The position numbers and the translations under genes were made by a program. The notes beneath the pieces are model-generated. The model did not search any database. It was not told the origin of the DNA and saw only the letters and a list, made by a program, of their open reading frames with translations. From NCBI RefSeq assembly GCF_900156345.1, contig NZ_FTPP01000001.1, positions 558,001 to 622,000 on the forward strand: a stretch of 64,000 nt of DNA, written 5' to 3'. This document shows, piece after piece, positions 37,312-44,871 of the stretch. How positions within the stretch are numbered: position 1 is the stretch's first letter; every line of letters starts with the position of its first letter. The DNA is from Pontibacter indicus. GTDB lineage: Bacteria; Bacteroidota; Bacteroidia; Cytophagales; Hymenobacteraceae.

Positions 37312-37644
37312 TTAATTTTTGTTTGGCCAAGCATCGATACCGCCCGCCAGGTTGTAACACTTAAAGCCTTGCGCGCTCATCAGGTCGCAGGCAGAACCGC
37401 TGCGGTTGCCGCTACGGCAGAACACAAAGTACGCTTTGTTTTTGTCTAGCGACTTCAGTGCGTTCTGGAACTGGCCTGTGGTTACGTCCAGGTTCCTGGC
37501 GCCTTTGATGGTGCCAGAGGCAAACTCACCAGCTGTGCGCACATCGAGCAGCTCGGCATTATCAGCGTTCTGGAATTGTGTTTTGAATGATTTTCCGTCC
37601 AGGTTTTCGTAGTTCTTTGGAGTGGATTTAAAGGTATTGAACAT
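37312..37644 (-). CDS. Single-domain rhodanese sulfurtransferase
   Basis: A 110-residue cytosolic rhodanese with the active-site loop F-C-R-S-G-N-R-S-G (about 75-83, catalytic Cys76) and the usual strands L-L-D-V-R-T-A-G-E-F. Single-domain rhodaneses move sulfane sulfur between persulfides, sulfite/thiosulfate and acceptors. It is the first gene of the unit that continues into the two YeeE/YedE halves, and its promoter carries the GTGAC-N4-GTCAC operator. Confidence 0.94.
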   Translation of the reverse strand: MFNTFKSTPKNYENLDGKSFKTQFQNADNAELLDVRTAGEFASGTIKGARNLDVTTGQFQNALKSLDKNKAYFVFCRSGNRSGSACDLMSAQGFKCYNLAGGIDAWPNKN

Positions 37645-37686
37645 GGCTTTATGCGTTTAATGTTGGTTCTGTTTTAAATTACTATA

Positions 37687-37730
37687 CAAAGGTACAGGTA
37701 GGATAAAACAGGTTCAGTGACTTTGGTCAC
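37687..37730 (-). promoter_or_regulatory. Crp/Fnr-type operator and -7 box of the rhodanese-YeeE operon
   Basis: On the minus strand the operator GTGAC-N4-GTCAC (37717-37730, centre 37723.5) lies 33 bp upstream of the perfect -7 box TACCTTTG (37687-37694, centre 37690.5). No TTTG -33 box is present where the operator sits, consistent with an activator-dependent class II promoter. The start codon is 43 bp further on. Confidence 0.8.
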
Positions 37731-37739
37731 GCTTAGCTT

Positions 37740-37780
37740 TTTTTCTAAAAAATCGGGGTCGGCTATTGACCGACCCCGTT
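37740..37780 (-). terminator. Intrinsic terminator after CstB-like gene 1
   Basis: Stem CGGGGTCGG/CCGACCCCG (37754-37762 with 37770-37778), 7-nt loop, followed on the minus strand by T6. Confidence 0.85.
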
Positions 37781-37806
37781 GCATTTAATCAAAATACTAA
37801 ACCATT

Positions 37807-39219
37807 TTATTTTAAGGTAGAAGGGCATACATAAGCCGTTCTAGGTATGTCAGTTTCAGAGATGGCTTTGTAGCCTCCTTCCACGTTGATCACGTTGTCA
37901 AAGCCTCTTGCCTTCAGGATAGAAGCTGCGATCATGGAGCGATAGCCACCGGCACAGTGGATGTACATGTCCTCGTTTTTCGGCAACTCGGCCAGGTGAT
38001 CGTTGAGGTAGTCGAGCGGAGCGTGCTGCGCTGTTTCTACGTGCTCGGCCTGGAACTCGCCTGGCTTGCGCACATCCACTACTTTGATGCTGTTATCTTT
38101 TGCGTAATCGGCAGCAAACGCAGCAGCAGAAATGGACTTGATGGTGTCTACTTTCTTGCCAGCAGCTTTCCATGCTTCGAGTCCGCCTTTGAGGTAACCC
38201 AGCGCAAAGTCGTAGCCTACGCGGGCCAGCCGGGTCACTACTTCCTCTTCACGGCCTTCGTCGGCAATGAACAGAATAGGCTGCTGGATATCCGGAATTA
38301 AAGCGCCGATCCAGGGAGCAAAGTTGCCGTCGATGCCAATGTTGATCGAGTTAGGTACAAATCCGGCAGCGAAAGTTTCTGGTTTGCGTGTATCGAGCAC
38401 CAGCGCACCCGTTTCGTTCACAGCCGCCTCAAAGGCGTCCGGTGAAAGCGCCTGCTGACCTTTTGCCAGTACCTCGTCAATGTTCGCGTAGCCTTCCTTG
38501 TTCATCTTCACGTTCATCGGAAAATAGCCTGGAGGAGGCAGCAAACCGTCGGTTACCTCTTTCACAAATTCTTCTTTGGTCATGTCGGCACGCAGGGCGT
38601 AGTTGGTCTTCTTCTGGTTCCCGAGCAGGTCACTTGTCTCTTTGCTCATGTTTTTGCCGCAGGCCGAACCGGCACCGTGCGCCGGGTATACCACTACATC
38701 ATCCGGCAAAGTCATAATCTTGCTGCGCAGCGAATCGAACAGGTGCTCAGCGAGTTGTTCCTCTGTCAGGTCAGACTTTACTGCCAGGTCCGGACGACCC
38801 ACATCGCCGATAAAGAGCGTGTCGCCTGAGAAGATAGCTGTTTCTTTTCCGTTCTCGTCGATGAGCAAATAGGTCGTTGACTCCATTGTGTGACCCGGTG
38901 TGTGCAGCACCTTGATGGTCACGTTGCCAAGCTTCAACTCTTCGCCGTCAGTGGCGATATGCGCTGCAAAAGTAGGCTGGGCATTTGGTCCGAAAACGAT
39001 CTGGGCGCCAGTGGCTTTTGCCAAATCCAGGTGACCTGAGACGAAGTCGGCGTGGAAGTGCGTCTCCAGTACATATTTGATTTTGGCATTGGCCTTTTCA
39101 GCCTTTTCGATGTAAGGTTTTACCTCCCGAAGCGGGTCGATGATGGCGACTTCGCCATCGCTTTCGATGTAGTATGCGCCTTGTGCCAGGCAACCTGTAT
39201 AGATCTGTTCTACTTTCAT
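37807..39219 (-). CDS. CstB-like persulfide dioxygenase / pseudo-rhodanese / rhodanese fusion 1
   Basis: A 470-residue cytosolic protein with three parts. The metallo-beta-lactamase persulfide dioxygenase (about 1-245) has H54-x-H56-x-D58, His110, Asp133 and His181 as iron ligands or near-site residues, and Cys187 in GAGSACGK. The middle rhodanese fold (about 265-355) has L-F-I-A-D-E-G-R at the active loop, with no Cys. The C-terminal rhodanese (about 370-455) has H-C-A-G-G-Y-R-S with Cys422. This is the layout of Staphylococcus aureus CstB, which oxidises persulfides and makes thiosulfate. The ATG at 39219 was chosen over an upstream in-frame start. It has its own operator and promoter, and a terminator. 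Confidence 0.92.
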   Translation of the reverse strand: MKVEQIYTGCLAQGAYYIESDGEVAIIDPLREVKPYIEKAEKANAKIKYVLETHFHADFVSGHLDLAKATGAQIVFGPNAQPTFAAHIATDGEELKLGNVTIKVLHTPGHTMESTTYLLIDENGKETAIFSGDTLFIGDVGRPDLAVKSDLTEEQLAEHLFDSLRSKIMTLPDDVVVYPAHGAGSACGKNMSKETSDLLGNQKKTNYALRADMTKEEFVKEVTDGLLPPPGYFPMNVKMNKEGYANIDEVLAKGQQALSPDAFEAAVNETGALVLDTRKPETFAAGFVPNSINIGIDGNFAPWIGALIPDIQQPILFIADEGREEEVVTRLARVGYDFALGYLKGGLEAWKAAGKKVDTIKSISAAAFAADYAKDNSIKVVDVRKPGEFQAEHVETAQHAPLDYLNDHLAELPKNEDMYIHCAGGYRSMIAASILKARGFDNVINVEGGYKAISETDIPRTAYVCPSTLK

Positions 39220-39283
39220 GGGTATAGGGTTATGAGTTCTTTCGTTTCTGTTTTCTGTTGTCACTTCTTATCCGATGACACTA

Positions 39284-39327
39284 CAAATATCAGTATATTA
39301 TTTGCGCGATACAGTGACTTAGGTCAC
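39284..39327 (-). promoter_or_regulatory. Crp/Fnr-type operator and -7 box of CstB-like gene 1
   Basis: GTGAC-N4-GTCAC (39314-39327, centre 39320.5) is again 33 bp from a -7-like box GATATTTG (39284-39291, centre 39287.5; one mismatch to TAnnTTTG). The operator also lies 15 bp from the stop codon of the next gene, so it can only serve this gene. Confidence 0.75.
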
Positions 39328-39341
39328 GCTGGTACATTTTT

Positions 39342-40199
39342 TTAGAAGAAAAGCTCTTTTCCGATGATATAAACACCCATCACCAGGACGAACCAACCAA
39401 AAGCGGTTTTGAGTTTGTCGGCGTGGATTTTGGCGGAAAGGTAAGTGCCCACGAAGATACCAGCAATGGAGATGGCTGAGAAAATACCCAGGAACATCCA
39501 GTCGATTTCGTAGTTGAATATGTCGCCGATAAAACCGAAAAGTGACTTAGCTGCGATGATCAGAAGGGAAGTACCTACGGCCATTTTCATGTCGAGTTTA
39601 CTGAAGAGCACCAGCGCAGGAATAATCAGGAAGCCACCGCCTGCTCCTACCAGACCGGTGAGCGTACCCACCACCAGACCTTCGGCCAGAATGCCGGCGT
39701 AGTTGAATTTTGGTTTCGGGTGGGGGGTGCCGTTTCCTTCCACATCAATCTCTGTGTCGATGTTTTCGTCCACCATGTCCACGGCTTCAGATGTGGCAGG
39801 AGTTTTCTTTTTCCTGATCATGCTGATGGAGGCAAACACCATCAGTCCGGCGAAAAGTAACATCAGCATAATGCCTTTGGTTACCATGAAATCGCCCACC
39901 GAGAAGATCTCTTCAGGTATAGCCGGCACCAGGTAACGGCGCGTGAGGTATACGGCAACGATAGAAGGTATACCAAACACGATGGCTGTCTTCATGCTGA
40001 CCAGCCCGTTTTTGTAGAATTTGTAAGAGCCCACCAGACTGGTCAAACCCACAATAAAGAGTGAGTAGGCGGTAGAGATAACGGGGCTCAAACCGATGAG
40101 GTATACCAGTACCGGCACTGTCAGAATAGAGCCACCACCACCAATCAAACCGAGAGAAAGCCCGATCAGCAGGGCCGCTATATAACCTAGTATTTCCAT
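39342..40199 (-). CDS. TauE/SafE-family sulfite/sulfonate exporter
   Basis: A 285-residue membrane protein with eight helices in two repeats: [17 protein letters not shown] (about 16-32) and [15 protein letters not shown] (about 181-195), the glycine-rich signatures of TauE/SafE. A charged cytosolic loop (about 125-165) separates them. Family members export sulfite or sulfonates, and tauE accompanies cstB in S. aureus. Own operator and promoter. Confidence 0.93.
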   Translation of the reverse strand: MEILGYIAALLIGLSLGLIGGGGSILTVPVLVYLIGLSPVISTAYSLFIVGLTSLVGSYKFYKNGLVSMKTAIVFGIPSIVAVYLTRRYLVPAIPEEIFSVGDFMVTKGIMLMLLFAGLMVFASISMIRKKKTPATSEAVDMVDENIDTEIDVEGNGTPHPKPKFNYAGILAEGLVVGTLTGLVGAGGGFLIIPALVLFSKLDMKMAVGTSLLIIAAKSLFGFIGDIFNYEIDWMFLGIFSAISIAGIFVGTYLSAKIHADKLKTAFGWFVLVMGVYIIGKELFF

Positions 40200-40228
40200 T
40201 GAGTGATAAATTTATGATTTTAACAACA

Positions 40229-40272
40229 CAAAGGTATAGCGGCTTTCAAAGGACTTCAGTGACTAGAATCAC
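40229..40272 (-). promoter_or_regulatory. Crp/Fnr-type operator and -7 box of the TauE gene
   Basis: GTGAC-N4-ATCAC (40259-40272, centre 40265.5), one change from perfect symmetry, is 33 bp upstream of TACCTTTG (40229-40236, centre 40232.5), which is identical to the -7 box of the rhodanese operon. Confidence 0.8.
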
Positions 40273-40460
40273 TTAAGGGAGGAAGGTTGAGCTTAAACTA
40301 AATGCTACCAAGATCCTTTCAGGATGACAAATGAAACTGATTGTTATGGTCTTTCTATTAAAAAGTGGAGGGTAGTTTATTTATGTGCGGATAATCACAA
40401 GCAAGAATTATATCTTTTAAGTAATTCAGAATTTATACCTTCCTGTTGCATAGAACAGCT

Positions 40461-40496
40461 TTTCGCACGGACAGGTCGCGACCTGTCCGTGCGAAA
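40461..40496. repeat. 36-bp perfect palindrome
   Basis: Bases 40461-40496 are identical to their reverse complement with no unpaired loop; the centre is CGCG at 40477-40480. The inner 20 bases are the same as the palindrome at 31169-31188. It sits 42 bp after the Crp/Fnr stop codon read in its own direction, so it may act as a terminator hairpin, but it lacks a U tract. Confidence 0.9.
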
Positions 40497-40538
40497 CCCG
40501 AACTTTCTACCTTTCTACCTTCCAAACTTTCTAACTTA

Positions 40539-41186
40539 TTAGACTACCTCCAGATCATGTACTTCAATAAAATTTCTGTGCAGGGTGATGGCGCCGGATT
40601 GCTCTAGTTTTTTGAGGAGGCGGGAGATCACTTCGCGGGAGCTGTTGAGCTCGAGGGCGATCTGTTGGTGGGAGAGGCGGATCTCTTTGCCACTCACTTT
40701 CACGTGGCGCTTGAGGTAGAACAAGAGACGCTCGTCGAGGCCTTTAAAGGCAATGCTGTCGAGGGTTTGCAGGAGCTCTTCGAAGCGCTGGCGGTAGGAG
40801 GCAATGACAAAATTGTGCCAGCTCTTATACTTGGCCAGCCATTGTTCCGACAGGTGGGAGGGAATCAGGATGACCTCTGCCACGGTGACGGCTTTGGCCA
40901 TGATTTGGCTCTGCTCGTCACGGGCGGTACACATCATGGATAGGGCGCAGGCATTGCCCGGCTCCAGGTAATACATCAGAAACTCATTGCCTTCGTCGTC
41001 CTCGCGGTATACCTTGAGCAGCCCGCTCAGGAGCAGGACGGTGGAGCGAATGTACTGCCCGGTACGCATCACTTCTTCGCCTTCTTCAACCTGTTTGATG
41101 GTGCTGTGCGTCAGTATTTCGTCGAGGAGAGTTTGCTCAAATTGGGGGAACTGTTGAAGGATAGCTTCTTTCTGTGATATTTCCAT
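40539..41186 (-). CDS. Crp/Fnr-family transcription regulator of the sulfur island
   Basis: A 215-residue protein: N-terminal cyclic-nucleotide-binding-like beta roll (about 1-115), dimer helix (about 118-145) and C-terminal winged helix (about 150-215). The recognition helix is N-S-S-R-E-V-I-S-R-L-L-K-K-L (about 182-195). Its R-E-x3-R pattern aligns with CRP Arg180, Glu181 and Arg185, which read GTGA, and matches the four nearby operators. The cAMP-contact residues are not conserved. Cys80 and Cys86 (ACALSMMC) could be a thiol or persulfide sensor, which is inference. No operator is seen in its own promoter region. Confidence 0.9.
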   Translation of the reverse strand: MEISQKEAILQQFPQFEQTLLDEILTHSTIKQVEEGEEVMRTGQYIRSTVLLLSGLLKVYREDDEGNEFLMYYLEPGNACALSMMCTARDEQSQIMAKAVTVAEVILIPSHLSEQWLAKYKSWHNFVIASYRQRFEELLQTLDSIAFKGLDERLLFYLKRHVKVSGKEIRLSHQQIALELNSSREVISRLLKKLEQSGAITLHRNFIEVHDLEVV

Positions 41187-41250
41187 ATTTTAGTATACGT
41201 GTCGTATAGGTTAGGATAGGTTTTAAGGTATGGCAAGTTTAAAGCAAAAA

Positions 41251-41283
41251 ACCAGTGCAGGCACTATGAGTACCCGCACTGGT
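41251..41283 (-). terminator. Terminator after CstB-like gene 2
   Basis: Stem ACCAGTGC/GCACTGGT (41251-41258 with 41276-41283), followed on the minus strand by T6. It separates this transcript from the regulator gene. Confidence 0.75.
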
Positions 41284-41304
41284 CATAATTAATTTATAAA
41301 AGGC

Positions 41305-42642
41305 TTATTTAAAGTCGTTTACAGCTTCGCTCAGGTCAAGCACTTTAGTGTTTGGCAAGGCGGCCTCCACAATGCTGCTGCCTGCCGCCGAACGGTAGCC
41401 TGCCGCGCAGTGCACCACAACCGGTTTGTCGGTCGGAATTTCCCTGGCACGCTCACGCAACTCTGGCAGTGGAATGTTAATGGAGTTTGAAAAGAATTTG
41501 CCACCCTTTACTTCCGAGACATTGCGAACGTCCACAATGGTGAACTGGTCCTGGTTTTCTCTGAACTCCGCTACATTCATCTCGGCAGATTTTTCTTTGC
41601 CAGCCTCGGTCTGCACAAAGGCTCCTTCGATCAGCAATTCATAACCGATTTTAGAAGCTTTCTGGATCAGGTCATTCAGTTCGTCTTCAGTTTCAGCGAT
41701 CAGGTAGTAGCGCTCGTTCGGACCGACAATGCTGCCCAGCCAGGTTTCGAACTTGCCACCGTTCTGGATGTTGATCGCACCTTCGAGGTGTCCTTTTTTG
41801 AAGACTTTCTCGCTGCGACTATCCACGATCAGAGCACCACCGCTCGGCTTATGGTTTTTCTCCAGTCTCTTCACTTTGTCCAGGCTTGGCTGGTAAGACG
41901 GAGCGCCTTGCTTGTTCAGTCCCACATCGTAGCCGAAGTATTTAGGTATAAACGGCTGGTCTTCGGTGAGCACTTTCACAAATTGATCTTCGCTCATGTC
42001 CTGCAGCGCGTAGTTGCTTCTTTTCTCGGCCCCGATGGTGCTGCTGTTGGCGCTACTTAAACCTTTACCGCAAAGCGAACCGGCCCCGTGCGCCGGGTAT
42101 ACCAACACAGCGTCGTCCAGCTTCATCAGCTTTCCGCGGGTGCTGTGGTACATCTGGCGGGCGAGTTCCTCGCGTTTGGCCGTCACATTGCCGGCACTCT
42201 CCCGTAGGTCCGGACGACCCACGTCACCGATGAAGAGCGTATCGCCTGTAAATACCGCTATGTCTTTGCCTTCTTGCTCCAGCACAACGCTGATGCTATC
42301 CGGCGAATGGCCCGGTGTGTGCAACGACTTCAGTTTTATCTCACCGATCTCCAGCACATCGCCTTCGTCGAAAGCAGTATGCGGATAATCTGCGCCTACC
42401 AGGCTGTGGGCATAAATAGTCGCACCTGTTTTTTCGTGAATCTCCAAATGCGAACTCACAAAGTCAGCGTGCGGGTGTGTTTCGATCACCCCAACGATTT
42501 TGGCATTATGCTGCTCGGCATAATCGTAGTAAGGCTGCGGATCACGCGCCGGATCAACCAACACAATTTCACCTGTTTTTTCATTTAGGATGGCATACGC
42601 GTAATGCGCTAAGCCTTTGTCTACGAACTGTTCTATTTTCAT
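41305..42642 (-). CDS. CstB-like persulfide dioxygenase / pseudo-rhodanese / rhodanese fusion 2
   Basis: A 445-residue paralogue with the same three parts as the 37807-39219 gene, and close to the 444 residues of S. aureus CstB. MBL domain: H56-x-H58-x-D60, His112, Asp134, His185, and Cys191 in GAGSLCGK, the position of the CstB domain-1 Cys. The middle domain has Y-L-I-A-E-T-E-D at the active loop, again without Cys. The C-terminal rhodanese has H-C-A-A-G-Y-R-S with Cys412. Divergence between the two copies is considerable (MKIEQF versus MKVEQI starts, different linkers), so they are probably not a recent duplicate and may prefer different persulfides. Confidence 0.92.
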   Translation of the reverse strand: MKIEQFVDKGLAHYAYAILNEKTGEIVLVDPARDPQPYYDYAEQHNAKIVGVIETHPHADFVSSHLEIHEKTGATIYAHSLVGADYPHTAFDEGDVLEIGEIKLKSLHTPGHSPDSISVVLEQEGKDIAVFTGDTLFIGDVGRPDLRESAGNVTAKREELARQMYHSTRGKLMKLDDAVLVYPAHGAGSLCGKGLSSANSSTIGAEKRSNYALQDMSEDQFVKVLTEDQPFIPKYFGYDVGLNKQGAPSYQPSLDKVKRLEKNHKPSGGALIVDSRSEKVFKKGHLEGAINIQNGGKFETWLGSIVGPNERYYLIAETEDELNDLIQKASKIGYELLIEGAFVQTEAGKEKSAEMNVAEFRENQDQFTIVDVRNVSEVKGGKFFSNSINIPLPELRERAREIPTDKPVVVHCAAGYRSAAGSSIVEAALPNTKVLDLSEAVNDFK

Positions 42643-42703
42643 GGGTTTTGGGTTTTACTTTTTATGTTTTCAGAAACCTGAGATGCATTTCTGATTTCTG
42701 ATA

Positions 42704-42747
42704 CAAAATTAAAGTATACGTTGCCGGCACACAGTGATGTAAGTCAC
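42704..42747 (-). promoter_or_regulatory. Crp/Fnr-type operator and -7 box of CstB-like gene 2
   Basis: GTGAT-N4-GTCAC (42734-42747, centre 42740.5) lies 33 bp from TAATTTTG (42704-42711, centre 42707.5), a perfect TAnnTTTG box. Confidence 0.8.
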
Positions 42748-43046
42748 AAAGCGTTAATCACGGGTAAAATGTTCTTATTTTGAGCTCGTTATACCTTGAA
42801 AGTCAGCTGAGATACAAAATTGAGGTTGTGAAAATGAGTGTTGTTTATATGTCCTTCAACGGGATGGAGATATCAGGGCAAGCTCCGACTACATAAAGCA
42901 GGAGGAAGACTCAACCATCGAGTACTGGTTTAGCCGGGCGGTATACCTGCTTTTACCTGTGGAGCTATTCGTTCGTTACAGAGTCGCTGCATCATGACTT
43001 AAATTCATTAACGATACAAAAATCGACCTCACGCGCAGCTTCTTTA

Positions 43047-43060
43047 GTGACTATAATTAC
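43047..43060 (+). promoter_or_regulatory. Weak match to the sulfur-regulon operator
   Basis: GTGAC-TATA-ATTAC differs from the consensus at two positions in its right half. It is 86 bp, not 33 bp, from the nearest good -7 box, so it may be chance. Confidence 0.25.
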
Positions 43061-43114
43061 AAAGTCGGAGTGTACCTGAAATTTTTTGCATTAATTTTAT
43101 TGTCGGGGTATGTA

Positions 43115-43143
43115 TTTGATTCCAACAATTCCATATACCTTTG
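43115..43143 (+). promoter_or_regulatory. Bacteroidetes-type promoter (TTTG-N17-TACCTTTG)
   Basis: TTTG (43115-43118) and TACCTTTG (43136-43143) are spaced by 17 bp, an exact fit to the phylum's primary sigma consensus. It would drive the 43175 gene and perhaps the RND operon. Confidence 0.75.
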
Positions 43144-43174
43144 CGGCTGTCCACTCACTGATTAGACTCCTTTT

Positions 43175-43537
43175 GTGAAAAGAATTCTGTTGCTTCTGCT
43201 TATTAGCTTTACCTGCCTGAATCTATCAGGTGGTTATGCTATTGCTGCGGCGGTCATCAATTCATCAAATGTCACCGATGGCACAGTGCCTGACCATGCC
43301 GGTCAGCAGGTGCTGAAGAAATCTTCTCTTGAGGTACAGGTACTGCAGGTAAACAAAGAGCACGAGGAGGATGATGTACCGCCCCTTTACTTGTCGCTTT
43401 TAGACGGCAGTTCCCTTTTCTATACCTACCAGCCTGATTTTGAGCTGGTTAACAAGCATTTTCTAGTGCATTACGGCGCAGCCATCAAAGACAGGCTGCC
43501 TGCTGTCTACCTCCTGCACTCCGTATTCCGATTATAA
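43175..43537 (+). CDS. Small exported protein upstream of the RND operon
   Basis: A 120-residue protein from a GTG start with a signal peptide (MKRILLLLLISFTCLNLSGGYAIAAA) and a mature part ending in a hydrophobic/aromatic C-terminus (LPAVYLLHSVFRL). A charged VNKEHEEDD stretch is in the middle. No family is recognised. It is preceded by a consensus promoter 32 bp upstream and lies 212 bp before the adaptor gene; it may be the first gene of the efflux operon. Confidence 0.62.
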   Translation: MKRILLLLLISFTCLNLSGGYAIAAAVINSSNVTDGTVPDHAGQQVLKKSSLEVQVLQVNKEHEEDDVPPLYLSLLDGSSLFYTYQPDFELVNKHFLVHYGAAIKDRLPAVYLLHSVFRL

Positions 43538-43749
43538 GCCCTTTTCCTTTCCGGTAGGCTGCCTTCTCCATGTGCAGCAATTGCTCTATGTTTTGCCGTT
43601 TCCTGGCTTGTAGAGCCATACTACCTATCCCCAACTTTTTATTTCTGCCGCATCCCATAGCCCAGGCTATGCAGGTGTTGCTGTGTATCTGTTTGATACA
43701 TACCTATTAGATTATTCCATCCATCAATAGCTATTTAGTCAATAACATC

Positions 43750-44847
43750 ATGAAAATCATGAAGAGCTTTCTCATGCTTATGGGATCGTGTGCCTTGCTG
43801 TGCCAATCCGGTTGTACAGACTCAAAAGGAGAAAAAGTAGAAGAAGCCCATACCAAGTACCTGGTCACAAGCCCGATGAAAATGGACACGACCATCACCG
43901 AAGACTATGTTAGCCAGGTGCATGCGATTCGCCACATCGAACTCAGGGCTCAGGAAAGAGGCTACCTGCAGAAGATCTATGTAGACGAAGGGCAGCTGGT
44001 GAAAAAAGGGCAGCTCCTGTTCAAGATCATGCCGAATCTGTACGAGGCGGAGCTGCTGAAAGCACAATCCGAAGCCAGTTTCGCCCGAATAGAGTACGAG
44101 AACACCAAAAAACTGGCAGACGGCAACATTGTGTCGCCCAACGAACTGGCAATGGCCAAAGCCAAATGGGACAAGGCCAAGGCTGATGTTGCCCTGGCAC
44201 AGGCACACCTGCAGTTTACCGAAATCAGAGCTCCTTTTGATGGTATCGTTGACCGTTTCCATGTAAGAGAGGGGAGCCTGCTGGAAGAGGGAGAATTGCT
44301 TTCTTCGCTGTCAGATAACAGCAAAATGTGGGTATACTACAACGTGCCCGAAGCTGAGTACCTGGATTATAAAACCAAAACGGAGCAGGGTCAGGCTGCT
44401 AACGTGAGCTTGCTGATGGCCAACAACCAGCTCTTCGCCCACCAGGGTGTGGTCGAGACCATTCAGGCCGATTTTAACCATGAAACGGGCAACATTGCCT
44501 TTCGGGCTACTTTCCCGAACCCCGAGGGCCTGCTCCGACACGGCGAAACAGGCAATATCCGCATGGCGATCCCGCTCCAAGATGTGCTGCTGATTCCGCA
44601 GAAAGCCACTTACGAAGTACTGGACAAGAAATATGTTTATGTACTGGACAAGGACAATGTGTTGCGCTCCCGCGAAATCACGATTGAGGCCGAAATACCG
44701 CACATCTACGTGGTACAGAAGGGCCTGCAGGAAAATGACAAGATCCTGCTGGAAGGCCTGCGTCTGGTGCGCGAGAACGAAAAGATCAACTCCCAATTCG
44801 TAGCGCCTGCTACCGTGCTCACACAGTTAGACCTGTATGCCGAGTAG
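43750..44847 (+). CDS. RND efflux periplasmic adaptor (MFP/HlyD family)
   Basis: A 365-residue lipoprotein adaptor (lipobox C-Q-S-G-C, Cys21). Order: beta-barrel strand, lipoyl half (about 62-85: V-D-E-G-Q-L-V-K-K-G-Q-L-L), an alpha hairpin (about 90-150), second lipoyl half (about 155-180: I-R-A-P-F-D-G-I-V-D), beta-barrel (about 190-270) and membrane-proximal domain. It links the inner-membrane pump to the TolC-like channel. The ATG at 43759 is an alternative start. It is followed 24 bp on by the pump gene. Confidence 0.93.
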   Translation: MKIMKSFLMLMGSCALLCQSGCTDSKGEKVEEAHTKYLVTSPMKMDTTITEDYVSQVHAIRHIELRAQERGYLQKIYVDEGQLVKKGQLLFKIMPNLYEAELLKAQSEASFARIEYENTKKLADGNIVSPNELAMAKAKWDKAKADVALAQAHLQFTEIRAPFDGIVDRFHVREGSLLEEGELLSSLSDNSKMWVYYNVPEAEYLDYKTKTEQGQAANVSLLMANNQLFAHQGVVETIQADFNHETGNIAFRATFPNPEGLLRHGETGNIRMAIPLQDVLLIPQKATYEVLDKKYVYVLDKDNVLRSREITIEAEIPHIYVVQKGLQENDKILLEGLRLVRENEKINSQFVAPATVLTQLDLYAE

Positions 44848-44871
44848 CCAGGTAATTTAAAAGCCAAAAAC

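Larger units (their letters stand above)
40200..40538. other. Gap between TauE promoter and Crp gene
   Basis: Apart from the TauE promoter/operator it holds a long palindrome (40461-40496). A 72-codon plus-strand frame at 40324-40542 runs through that palindrome and shows no protein features, so no gene is called. Confidence 0.6.
42643..43174. other. Divergent intergenic region, sulfur island / RND operon
   Basis: It holds the promoter of CstB-like gene 2, a weak operator half-palindrome at 43047-43060, and a plus-strand promoter at 43115-43143. A frame of about 57 codons without a start (roughly 42826-42999) encodes a protein-like stretch (SDYIKQEEDSTIEYWFSRAV...) and could be a gene remnant. 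Confidence 0.5.

Noticed and set aside
40324-40542. Plus-strand frame of 72 codons
   Set aside because: Runs through the 36-bp palindrome and opposes the end of the Crp gene; no protein features.
43047-43060. Possible fifth operator of the sulfur regulon
   Set aside because: Two mismatches in one half and wrong distance to the nearest -7 box; kept only as a weak feature, not counted in the regulon.
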